Shown here piece by piece: positions 6,852 to 13,194 of a stretch of DNA of 15,125 bases. Each line of letters opens with the position of its first letter. The first letter of the stretch is position 1. The position numbers and the translations under genes were made by a program. The notes beneath the pieces are model-generated. The model saw only the letters and a list, made by a program, of their open reading frames with translations, did not search any database and had not been told where the DNA came from. This stretch comes from Streptosporangiaceae bacterium (GTDB taxonomy: Bacteria > Actinomycetota > Actinomycetes > Streptosporangiales > Streptosporangiaceae): positions 1-15,125 of the forward strand of contig JASIGS010000363.1 of the NCBI GenBank assembly GCA_030052355.1. The letters run 5' to 3'.

Positions 6852-7154
6852 GGTGTCCCTTCCCGGTAGTTTCGAGTAGTCATTGACGGCGGTACTTCGG
6901 GGACGCACGCCACGCGGATTGTCCGCTCGCTCGTCTTAACCAGACCGTTATCAGCGGGCCGTGGGCCAGCAGGATGGCCGACAAGCGCGCGGGTCTCATA
7001 GACCGCCAGCCGGCGAAGTGATCGGATGTCCGCATCTGCAGCCATCAGGATCGCGTGCAGCGCATGCAGACCCAGCGGATGTGCAACTGGTCGGGCCCAT
7101 GCAGGCAGCACCTGAGCCTGCCGGCATGTGCTGGCGATAAGACGAGGAGACGAC
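6852..7154. other. Divergent intergenic region
   Basis: These 303 bp separate the DUF4331 gene set (minus) from the VOC protein (plus) and must carry both promoters. I see no convincing -35/-10 pair, no ECF-type GGAAC motif, and no long inverted repeat. A minus-strand frame crossing the region is a shadow with no supported start. Confidence 0.5.
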
Positions 7155-8387
7155 GTGAACGAACCGACGGCGGCCGGGTTCCGGCAAACGGAAGACATCG
7201 AGGACTGGAGACCCGTCGGGACAAGGGTGCGGGCCTGGTTCGCCGCTCCCTCGCATGTCGCCGGAGCCGACCTGGTCACCCGGATTGCCGGATTGCCGGC
7301 GATCTCCGGCCGGAACAGGCTGCCGGATATGGATCTTCGGGCCGACGGCGTCGCCGTACGTCTGGAGCCCGACGATGCCGCAGTGGCCCGGGCGATCTCC
7401 GCGGCGGCGGCGGCCCTGGGACTGACCGCTGAGCCGGCCGCGCTGCAGACCCTGCAGGTGAGGATCGACGCTGCCGGCACAGAGCCGGTGACCTCGTTCT
7501 GGCAGGCTGTCCTCGGGTACGAGCGGACCGGTGACGGCGTGCTGACGGATCCGCTGCGCCGCGGACCGGTGGTCCGGGTCGGCCGGCTCACTGAGCCGAG
7601 GCCGCTGCGGAACCGGATCCACCTGGACGTGGTGCGGGCGCCCGAAGCGGTCGAGGCAGTCAAGACCGCCATCGGCGGCCGACCCTTCGGTGCGTACGCG
7701 CTGACGCTTGCCGACAGCGAGGGGAACGAGGTCGACCTCGTCCCGGGCTCCGAGCTGTCCCCGGAGGCCTCCGACTGGCGGGTGCTGTTCGGCGCGATGA
7801 CGTTCTACCCGGCCGCCTCACCGCAGCAGGCTGCGCGGCTCGCTGTCGCCGCTGCCGGCCTGGCAGACGACGCCGGAGTGCCGTTGCTGATCGATCTGCG
7901 GCCGGACGGCGTCGTCGTCGACAGCGGCAAGGACCAGTGGGAGGACGATCAAGGCAGCCCCGACGCCCGTTTCGTCGACCTGGCAAGCCGAGTCCAGCGC
8001 GCGGCCCGTGACCTGGGACTGTCCGCCGACCCGGCTCGGCTGCGGTTCCAGCAGTTCGGTATCGATGCCGCTGATGTCCCGGCGGTGCGGGCGTTCTGGT
8101 CGGCCGTGCTCGGCTACCGGTACGACCGCAGAGCGAGCGTCACCGACATCTACGACCCGCGCCGGCTCGACCCGGAGTTCTTCTTCCAGCAGATCGATGC
8201 GGCCGACCAGGACAGACGCCAGCAGCGCAACCGCATCCACTTCGACCTGCTCATCCCGCACGACCAGGCGCAGGCCCGCCTCGACGCCGCAGTGAAGGCA
8301 GGCGGGCAGATCGTGGCCGAAGCCCACGGGCGTTATGCGCTCACCGACCCTGAAGGCAACGAGCTCGACATCGTGGCGACCCCGTAG
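7155..8387 (+). CDS. Duplicated PCD-like/VOC (glyoxalase-like) protein
   Basis: The 410-residue protein contains the same two-part unit twice. In the first half, residues about 17-92 (DWRPVGTRVRAWFAAPSHV ... DGVAVRL) resemble a pterin-4a-carbinolamine dehydratase-like fold. Residues about 98-197 form a glyoxalase-like VOC domain with SFWQAVLGYER, NRIHLDV (H156) and SEGNEVDLV (E192). In the second half, residues about 208-292 repeat the first fold. Residues about 296-410 repeat the VOC domain with AFWSAVLGYRY, NRIHFDL (H362) and PEGNELDIV (E403). VOC enzymes use paired His/Glu residues for metal-dependent isomerase, dioxygenase or resistance functions; the substrate here is unknown. GAGGAG (7144-7149) 5 nt before the GTG at 7155 fixes the start. 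It is transcribed away from the DUF4331 set. Confidence 0.85.
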   Translation: MNEPTAAGFRQTEDIEDWRPVGTRVRAWFAAPSHVAGADLVTRIAGLPAISGRNRLPDMDLRADGVAVRLEPDDAAVARAISAAAAALGLTAEPAALQTLQVRIDAAGTEPVTSFWQAVLGYERTGDGVLTDPLRRGPVVRVGRLTEPRPLRNRIHLDVVRAPEAVEAVKTAIGGRPFGAYALTLADSEGNEVDLVPGSELSPEASDWRVLFGAMTFYPAASPQQAARLAVAAAGLADDAGVPLLIDLRPDGVVVDSGKDQWEDDQGSPDARFVDLASRVQRAARDLGLSADPARLRFQQFGIDAADVPAVRAFWSAVLGYRYDRRASVTDIYDPRRLDPEFFFQQIDAADQDRRQQRNRIHFDLLIPHDQAQARLDAAVKAGGQIVAEAHGRYALTDPEGNELDIVATP

Positions 8388-8496
8388 CCGCCCGCGTCCG
8401 AGGTCACCAGACCACCGCAGAGTGCCAGCTGACCGTTGCAGCTTCTCTCGGGCTTGCCTTGCTTCCCTCGCCGGTGATACACGTCTCCAACATGGC

Positions 8497-8512
8497 TGCT
8501 GTGCCCACAGCA
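8497..8512. promoter_or_regulatory. Perfect palindrome, possible operator
   Basis: TGCTGTG and CACAGCA are perfect inverted 7-mers around a 2-nt centre. The half-site core CTGTGC recurs at 8523-8528 and 8565-8570, upstream of the candidate promoter of the SARP unit. A dimeric repressor or activator site is possible; no particular regulator family is implied. Confidence 0.35.
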
Positions 8513-8602
8513 TTGGCGATGACTGTGCTTTCTGAAGCGAGTAATGCGCACGTGAAATAAGCCACTGTGCAACTGGGAGCTTGCTGCGCCGAGGTAACTC
8601 CC

Positions 8603-8631
8603 TTGACGACGGCCATCATCGGTTACAGCAT
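8603..8631 (+). promoter_or_regulatory. Candidate promoter for the SARP unit
   Basis: TTGACG (8603-8608) and CAGCAT (8626-8631) are separated by 17 nt and resemble a HrdB-type promoter. Transcription would begin around 8638, leaving a very short leader before the ATG at 8652. The -10 match is weak (A at position 2, T at position 6). Confidence 0.3.
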
Positions 8632-8651
8632 CGCTGGTAAGGGGGCGCACA

Positions 8652-8750
8652 ATGGCGAATATCAGGAAGATCAGCGGCCTCGATGCGGCCGAGACCGGCG
8701 AGATGACTGACGGCAGCCTTCCTGGCTCTTCCCGAATCCTGCGACGATGA
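8652..8750 (+). CDS. 32-aa leader ORF coupled to the SARP gene
   Basis: ATG at 8652 follows AAGGGGG (8639-8645) at 6 nt, and the frame runs 32 codons to a TGA at 8748-8750. That stop overlaps the ATG of the SARP gene at 8747 (ATGA). The SARP start has no Shine-Dalgarno of its own, so its translation probably depends on ribosomes finishing this ORF. The peptide begins MANIRKISGLDAAETGEM and ends SSRILRR. It lacks a run of rare codons, a signal peptide or any cysteine. It may be a regulatory leader peptide, a small functional peptide, or simply a translational feeder. The overlap and the ribosome binding site are seen directly; the role is inference. Confidence 0.55.
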   Translation: MANIRKISGLDAAETGEMTDGSLPGSSRILRR

Positions 8751-9979
8751 CATCGCGTAATAGCGACGCCTTATCGGCTGTCGCGGAGTTGCGGCGGCTG
8801 GTACTGGATCAGCAGTTCGGAGCGGCAGAGCGCATGCTCGCCGGCCTCCACGGCATCGGGTCTGCTACCACGATTGACACGTTGCGCCAGCTCTGCGTGA
8901 CCGGCGCTGAGCAGCTCAGGATCGCCTCAGAGCTGGACTCGGCCGCCCGTGCCCAGCTGCTGCTGGCGCAAGAGGTTCGGCACGGCATCGAGGCACTGCT
9001 GGCTAGCTGGGAGCGGCACATCCGGGCGGCAAGCGAGGAAGGACCGGAAGTCTCCCCTGGCCAGCGCCGCGGGACCCGACGCTGGCCGCACTGGCGTGTC
9101 CCCGGCTCGGGGTCTGCCGGCTCCAGGGCCGACGCCCAGGACAGGCTCGACCCGGCGGAGCCGGTGACGACGTTAGCCAGCGGCGTCGAGGCGATGCCAG
9201 CACGCCACGGTGCCGGACCTGACGTCGAAGTAGCAGCCCGCGTCCTCGGGCCGCTGCATCTGACCGTAGCTGGCCAGCGCATCCTGAGGTGGAACAGTCT
9301 CAAGGCCAGGACCGTGTTCCAGTACCTGATCATTCAGGTCGACCGTCCGGTCAGGCGCGAAGTGCTTATGGAGCTGATGTGGCCAGACCATAGCGCCGAC
9401 TCCGCGCGGAACAACCTCAACGCAGCGCTGTACAGCCTGCGTAACACTCTCGATCACCACGGCCGGAAGACGCAGTACATCCTCTACAGAGACGGATGCT
9501 ATTTGCCGAATCCCGAACTCATGTGGTGGATCGACCGCACCGAATTCCTGACCGCGCTGCAACATGCCGAACGAGCTCGCAGCGACGGCCATCCGCAGCA
9601 AGCTGTTAATGCATGTGTCCGTGCCGTCCGCCTTTACCGTGGCCCTCTCTTTGAAGATGACTGGGAGGGTGATTGGTACCTCCCAGAGCAGCGCCGCCTG
9701 AAGCAGCTGTACCTTCAGGCGCTGGAGTACCTGGCCAAGGCGCATCTCGACCAAGGCGACCTTGCGACCGCGGTTCAGTTCGGCCAGCTCGCGATCAGCG
9801 CTGACCAGTGCTGCGAGCCAGTCCACCGGCTCTTGATGCGCTGTTACGCCCTGCAGCATCAGCAGCAACTCGTGAGCCGGCAGTACCAGCTGTGCTCCGT
9901 CTCCTTGCGCGATGAGCTTGGCGTGTCTCCGGGCGCGGAGACGGTCCAGCTCTTCCGCAGCCTTACCTCGGGCGCTTAA
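8747..9979 (+). CDS. SARP/BTAD-type transcriptional activator
   Basis: The 410-residue protein has three regions. Residues 1-100 are helical (AVAELRRLVLDQQFGAAERM and onward) with no named family. Residues about 100-160 are a polar linker. Residues about 163-250 form an OmpR-type winged helix (ARVLGPLHLTVAGQRILRWN, SLKARTVFQYL, then EVLMELMWPDHSADSARNNLN). Residues about 255-400 match the bacterial transcriptional activator domain (BTAD), with LYRGPLFEDDWEGDWYLPEQ and a final LRDELGVSPGAETVQLF. SARPs bind direct heptamer repeats just upstream of -10 elements and recruit RNA polymerase, usually for specialised metabolism. There is no NB-ARC ATPase as in AfsR. The N-terminal extension ahead of the DNA-binding domain is unusual for small SARPs. 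A matching direct-repeat operator lies 48 bp after its stop. Confidence 0.85.
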   Translation: MTSRNSDALSAVAELRRLVLDQQFGAAERMLAGLHGIGSATTIDTLRQLCVTGAEQLRIASELDSAARAQLLLAQEVRHGIEALLASWERHIRAASEEGPEVSPGQRRGTRRWPHWRVPGSGSAGSRADAQDRLDPAEPVTTLASGVEAMPARHGAGPDVEVAARVLGPLHLTVAGQRILRWNSLKARTVFQYLIIQVDRPVRREVLMELMWPDHSADSARNNLNAALYSLRNTLDHHGRKTQYILYRDGCYLPNPELMWWIDRTEFLTALQHAERARSDGHPQQAVNACVRAVRLYRGPLFEDDWEGDWYLPEQRRLKQLYLQALEYLAKAHLDQGDLATAVQFGQLAISADQCCEPVHRLLMRCYALQHQQQLVSRQYQLCSVSLRDELGVSPGAETVQLFRSLTSGA

Positions 9980-10006
9980 GCCTTACTTGTAACGGCGATT
10001 AAGCCC

Positions 10007-10022
10007 CGCATGAAGTTATGCG
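10007..10022. repeat. Small inverted repeat upstream of the SARP operator
   Basis: CGCAT (10007-10011) and ATGCG (10018-10022) are inverted around GAAGTT. It stands just upstream of the heptamer array. TTAAGCC also occurs twice nearby (9976-9982 and 9999-10005). The role is unknown; it may be an end-of-gene hairpin for the SARP gene or an extra binding site. Confidence 0.3.
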
Positions 10023-10026
10023 CAAA

Positions 10027-10081
10027 TTGAGTGCTCATTGAGCGCAGGTTGAAGTTGCGGTTGAGCGTCCGGCCGGACCAT
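10027..10081 (+). promoter_or_regulatory. SARP-type direct-repeat operator and promoter
   Basis: Four related heptamers stand in tandem: TTGAGTG (10027), TTGAGCG (10038), TTGAAGT (10049) and TTGAGCG (10061). Their spacings are 11, 11 and 12 bp, about one helical turn. The last ends at 10067, and exactly 8 nt later comes GACCAT (10076-10081), which keeps A and T at positions 2 and 6 of a -10 hexamer. Known SARP sites (ActII-ORF4, DnrI, AfsR types) show heptamers 11 or 22 bp apart, 8 bp from the -10 element. No good -35 is present, as expected for SARP promoters. Confidence 0.75.
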
Positions 10082-10131
10082 GAGAACACGCTACTCAGAG
10101 TGATCTAAGTCCCTCTAGGAGGAAACCACTC

Positions 10132-10707
10132 ATGACTACGCCCGTTGCGCCGCCCGCGCCCGCCGCCGACGTCGGGAACGGCGGCCATCCTCCGATCGGG
10201 GGCCACCCCTGTTGCTTTATCGGCGACGACGCCTGGCACAAGGCTCACACCAGGATCGAGCTTGCGCCGGAACGCCACCTCGAAGCGTACTGGCACGCCG
10301 AGATCCTCGACTACCACGCCAAAGACCCGCTCACACCCATCATCGAGCGGCGCGAAGACTTCGTCGTGCGGCTCCGCGTCGAGCTCTGCGGTCGGCTCTG
10401 GAAGTGCATCGGCGGCCACTGGTGCTTTAACGTCGGCTTCACGCCCTTCGGCGACGGAGAACGCTTCAATCTGTCGCAGCACATCAACCCGGAGGAACTG
10501 GAGTACCCGGACTGGACTGGATGCCAAACCCTGTGCATCGAGAAGCTGGTCAGGGTTCCCGCCTTTGCGATACCGGCAGATCGCTGCGGGACCGTGTACG
10601 ACGTAGCGGCCTGGTTCGAACTCCGGTGCTGTGGCGGCTGCAGGGACGAAGGCAGCCACCTCGCGGTCAGCGGATTCGAGAAGGTCGGCATATACCAGTT
10701 CGTCTGA
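10132..10707 (+). CDS. Cysteine-rich hypothetical protein in SARP-controlled operon
   Basis: I cannot assign this 191-residue protein to a family. A Pro/Ala/Gly-rich N-terminus (1-25) leads to 11 cysteines: C27-C28, C86, C92, C98, C131, C135, C152 and a CCGGC cluster at 166-170. The region from about 76 to 191 reads as beta strands (DFVVRLRVELCG, WCFNVGFTP, CIEKLVRVPAFAIPA, YDVAAWFELRCC, then FEKVGIYQFV), consistent with a beta sandwich. No signal peptide or membrane helix is visible, so such cysteine density suggests metal binding, redox chemistry or cross-linking rather than ordinary cytoplasmic structure. AGGAGG (10117-10122), 9 nt before the ATG, is an ideal ribosome site. The next gene starts 16 bp after its stop. 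It is the first gene behind the SARP operator. Confidence 0.75.
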   Translation: MTTPVAPPAPAADVGNGGHPPIGGHPCCFIGDDAWHKAHTRIELAPERHLEAYWHAEILDYHAKDPLTPIIERREDFVVRLRVELCGRLWKCIGGHWCFNVGFTPFGDGERFNLSQHINPEELEYPDWTGCQTLCIEKLVRVPAFAIPADRCGTVYDVAAWFELRCCGGCRDEGSHLAVSGFEKVGIYQFV

Positions 10708-10723
10708 GCCGAGGGAGCCCTCA

Positions 10724-11602
10724 GTGCCCGGCAACGGTCTGAGTTCGATCCCCGATCTCCAGGAGAGGCAACGCACGGTCCTCGCCAGGGAGCTCGAGAT
10801 CACGACCTTAGACGCGCTGGTTCAGGCCGACCGGCGCGCCATCCAGCAGGCGATGCGAAATCTCCGGCCGCGGCCGTCCCTCGCGTTGATTGCGCAATGG
10901 CAAGACCACGCCCGAAACCGGCTGAACGAGGGAACGGTAGAGCAGCCGGACTGGCGCCCGGTTGCGTCGTTCGCGGTCGTCTTCGCGGAACGTCAGACCG
11001 ACGACGGCTGGCAACGCCGGATCGAGGCCGAGCGAACCGAGGTTGAGCCCGAGGAGGAGCGCAGGATCTGGCCTGACTGGGACTGCGGGGGGATATGCAG
11101 GTGGATGCACGAACAGATCCCTGGCGGTGCGCTGCCAGAGGCTGCCGTGGCTCACCCCGTCGAGCCCGACACGGCCCAGCCCGTCGAGGCCGAGACGGCC
11201 CAGCCCGTCGAGGCCGAGACGGCCAAACCCGTCGAGCCCGAGGCAGCCCAGCCCGTCGAGCCCACCCGACCGCGGGTTGGGCCGGCCCGGGTGACCGGCC
11301 GGCGGCGCGAGCTCCGGATAAGCAAGGTCACGGTCATTGACCGTGCCCAGCCGCGGATAGAGGTGTCGGTCAGCGGGGCCCGGCCTGACCAGGAGGTCCA
11401 TGCCGTGGCCCGGGTCCTCCGTCAGGACGGCAACGGCTGGAACCTGCAGGATCCGGTGGTGATCACTGGCGCCGGCGTGGCTAGCTTCGACCTGTCGCCG
11501 CTGCCGGCCGGACGGCACGACCTGGTGTTGGTCGCGTGGGCGCCCGACGGCACGGTCACCCTGGCGCGGAAGGAGCTGCCCGATTTGATCATCCCGCCCT
11601 GA
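10724..11602 (+). CDS. Hypothetical protein with octapeptide-repeat linker and C-terminal beta domain
   Basis: The 292-residue product has four parts. Residues about 7-68 are helical, with a helix-hairpin-helix-like ELEITTLDALVQADRRAIQQ. Residues about 76-132 form a strand-rich unit with FAVVFAERQTDDGWQRR and IWPDWDCGGICRWMHEQ. Residues 145-181 are a linker of eight-residue repeats (PVEPDTAQ, PVEAETAQ, PVEAETAK, PVEPEAAQ, PVEP). Residues about 195-290 look like an Ig-like beta domain (LRISKVTVIDRAQPRIEVSV ... GRHDLVLVAWAPDGTV). I do not recognise the family. GTG at 10724 is chosen because GAGGGAG (10711-10717) lies 6 nt before it; the frame is open further upstream but would overlap the previous gene by 77 nt. 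It is almost certainly co-transcribed with the Cys-rich gene. Confidence 0.75.
   Translation: MPGNGLSSIPDLQERQRTVLARELEITTLDALVQADRRAIQQAMRNLRPRPSLALIAQWQDHARNRLNEGTVEQPDWRPVASFAVVFAERQTDDGWQRRIEAERTEVEPEEERRIWPDWDCGGICRWMHEQIPGGALPEAAVAHPVEPDTAQPVEAETAQPVEAETAKPVEPEAAQPVEPTRPRVGPARVTGRRRELRISKVTVIDRAQPRIEVSVSGARPDQEVHAVARVLRQDGNGWNLQDPVVITGAGVASFDLSPLPAGRHDLVLVAWAPDGTVTLARKELPDLIIPP
11156..11263 (+). repeat. 24-bp tandem repeat, 4.5 copies, in frame
   Basis: Units begin at 11156, 11180, 11204, 11228 and 11252, each opening CCCGTCGAG and differing at a few positions. The 24-bp period equals eight codons, so copy-number change keeps the frame. It encodes the acidic proline-rich linker of the gene at 10724-11602. 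Confidence 0.9.
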
Positions 11603-11634
11603 CCAGTAGGCACTTCGCTGACCGGCCAGGGCGG
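11594..11634. terminator. Bidirectional terminator-like hairpin between convergent genes
   Basis: CCGCCCTG (11594-11601) and CAGGGCGG (11627-11634) are perfect inverted copies. Two more pairs (CC 11603-11604, GG 11624-11625) follow a single mismatch, around a 19-nt loop. It starts inside the last codons of the plus-strand gene and lies 12 bp from the stop of the minus-strand phosphotransferase gene. Confidence 0.55.
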
Positions 11635-11645
11635 ATTCCTGCGCC

Positions 11646-12581
11646 TTACCATCCCGTGCGGCGTCGTAGCCAGTCGAGGAGGGCAGTGGCGCGGCGCCGC
11701 CTGAAGGCCTGCAGGGCAGGGATGTTCTGCGGCCCGGATTGCTGTGCCTTGACGTACGCCGAGCCCGCAGCGTTGGCCAGGTAGGCGGTGAGGATGTCGG
11801 CTTCGATCTCGCGGGTCTGCGGACTTGCCCGGATGAGACCGTCGGCGTCTATGTCGTACCGGTCCGTCACGATGCCGCAGATGAGGTTCATGGTGTCGAT
11901 CCAGGCGGCGCCCTGGCTGGCCCACGCCCAGTCCACGAACACCACGGCACCGGACGGAGTGAGGAGGAGGTTCTCAGCGAGCACGTCGCGATGGCACAGC
12001 GTTTGGCCGCGCACGGCGGCGGGCACGCGCTCTTCCAGCGCGATGAGGTGCCTGCGGTGGGCGCGGACCCAGCTTGGCAACAGGCTCTCAGTCGCCTGAG
12101 TCCACCAGCTGGTGCGCATGCGTGGTGCGTCCTCCAGCCGTTCCGCCTCTGGCCACGGGCTGGGAGTAAACGCCTCGACGCGCTGGCTGATCGCCGTGGT
12201 CACCAGCTGCGCGTCGGCCAGCGTCCACGGCACCGGATGGCGACCCTCGATGTCTTCCAGCAGCAGGCCCACCCAGTCGCCATCGTCATAGGTTGCAAAC
12301 AGGCGGGGCAGCGCCGGCCCGGGCGGGATCGCGAGCATGGCCCGGCTCTCGTAGCGATGCAGGGCAGCGGTCGCCGCATGTCGGCTGGTTGCGATCGCCT
12401 TTACGAATGCCCGTGCCCCGTCGGCAGTGACCAGGCGTGCGGCCACTCCGGGCGAGAAGCCGCCAGGCTGGCTCGTCGCCGAGGCGACCGGTGAGCCGAG
12501 CTCCCGCTCGACCCAGTCCCGCAGCCGCTGCGGCGCTTGCTCGTATCCCGGACGGCCTGACGCTTCCACCCGGACCAGCAT
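11646..12581 (-). CDS. Phosphotransferase of the aminoglycoside phosphotransferase (APH) family
   Basis: The 311-residue product has the protein-kinase-like APH fold. Residues 31-61 carry the N-lobe strands with a glycine loop (SQPGGFSPGVAARLV) and a lysine at 61 (AFVKAIA). E78 lies in the helix RYESRAM. The hinge is WVGLLLEDIEG. The catalytic loop is LCHRDVLAENLLL, with D199 and N204, followed by the metal-binding D217 (VVFVDWAWASQGAAWID). All key residues are present, so it should be active, phosphorylating a small-molecule hydroxyl with ATP. The substrate is unknown and the label does not imply antibiotic resistance. I chose ATG at 12581, with GGAAG 6 nt before it; the open frame continues upstream opposite the YCII gene but has no family match there. 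It is divergent from the YCII gene. Confidence 0.85.
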   Translation of the reverse strand: MLVRVEASGRPGYEQAPQRLRDWVERELGSPVASATSQPGGFSPGVAARLVTADGARAFVKAIATSRHAATAALHRYESRAMLAIPPGPALPRLFATYDDGDWVGLLLEDIEGRHPVPWTLADAQLVTTAISQRVEAFTPSPWPEAERLEDAPRMRTSWWTQATESLLPSWVRAHRRHLIALEERVPAAVRGQTLCHRDVLAENLLLTPSGAVVFVDWAWASQGAAWIDTMNLICGIVTDRYDIDADGLIRASPQTREIEADILTAYLANAAGSAYVKAQQSGPQNIPALQAFRRRRATALLDWLRRRTGW

Positions 12582-12705
12582 GCCAGCTTCCGAGGCCGGG
12601 AAGGCCGGGCTGCCGGATGCCGGGCATATCGTCGGAAGCGCACCGGACCTGCGCCTGGAACACCGGCGGCCCTCGCGCCAGGATTTCTGGATCCTCGCAG
12701 GCGAG

Positions 12706-12731
12706 TGTCGATTCGCCGGAAGCCACTTCGT
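12706..12731 (+). promoter_or_regulatory. Candidate ECF42-type promoter
   Basis: TGTCGA (12706-12711) is followed after 17 nt by CGTAGTC (from 12729). From memory, ECF42 sigma factors recognise TGTCGA at -35 and a CGA/T-type -10, and control the adjacent DGPF genes. The element lies about 58-83 bp upstream of the YCII/DGPF start, where such a promoter is expected. Confidence 0.55.
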
Positions 12732-12788
12732 AGTCGGAGTGAAGGCCGGCGGAGACCGGCCCCAGTTGGACAAACGGGAGTGATCGTC

Positions 12789-13175
12789 ATGACGCAGTAC
12801 CTGCTCGCGCTCTACCGCGACTACGCCGTTCCCATTCCCCCGGAGCGGACACGGCAGGTGTGGGCGGACGTTGGCGCGCTGGGCGAGAAGCTGACGGACG
12901 CCGGTGCCTTCGTGTTCCAGGGCGGGATGAACGGCGGCCCGGAGTCGGCGACCGTGGTGCGCCAGTCCGGCGGCGACTTCCTGCTGACCGACGGACCGTA
13001 CACCGAGACCAAGGAACACCTCGCCGGGTTCTGGATCATCAACGCCGCCGACCTGGACGAGGCCCTGGAGTGGGCCAAGCTCACCGCGGCGGCGCAGCAG
13101 CGGGCAATCGAGGTCCGACCGCTGTTCGATGGGGACCTCGACGACGCTCTGGATGCCGGGTCCGAAGCCGAGTGA
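12789..13175 (+). CDS. YCII/DGPF-domain protein
   Basis: This 128-residue protein is a YCII-related (DGPF) protein. It opens with [18 protein letters not shown] and contains the family signature [17 protein letters not shown] at residues 68-84, the usual DGPF being DGPY here. The C-terminal helix unit [15 protein letters not shown] precedes a strand with EVRPLFD. Members have a ferredoxin-like fold and no established activity. They are typical partners of ECF42 sigma factors, and the next gene is exactly that. GGGAG (12776-12780) 8 nt before the ATG supports the start. The stop lies 19 bp before the preferred start of the sigma gene, or inside it if the sigma gene begins at 13153, so they form an operon. 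Likely transcribed from the TGTCGA-containing promoter upstream. Confidence 0.93.
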   Translation: MTQYLLALYRDYAVPIPPERTRQVWADVGALGEKLTDAGAFVFQGGMNGGPESATVVRQSGGDFLLTDGPYTETKEHLAGFWIINAADLDEALEWAKLTAAAQQRAIEVRPLFDGDLDDALDAGSEAE

Positions 13176-13194
13176 CCCAATCCGGGCAGCGGCC

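Larger units (their letters stand above)
8388..8651. other. Intergenic region with palindrome and candidate promoter
   Basis: This 264-bp gap separates the VOC gene from the SARP leader ORF. It contains a perfect palindrome at 8497-8512 and three copies of CTGTGC (8499, 8523, 8565). It also holds a possible housekeeping promoter, TTGACG (8603-8608), 17 nt, CAGCAT (8626-8631). No gene is visible in it, and there is no obvious terminator after the VOC stop. Confidence 0.45.

Noticed and set aside
6782..7672. Minus-strand open frame spanning the divergent gap and the start of the VOC gene
   Set aside because: It has Ser/Arg-rich composition with no domain, it conflicts with the VOC protein and the Tat-like protein, and it has no supported start.
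11156..11263. 24-bp repeats considered as a CRISPR array or phage attachment repeats
   Set aside because: The units are contiguous without spacers and translate in frame to a repeated octapeptide inside a supported gene.
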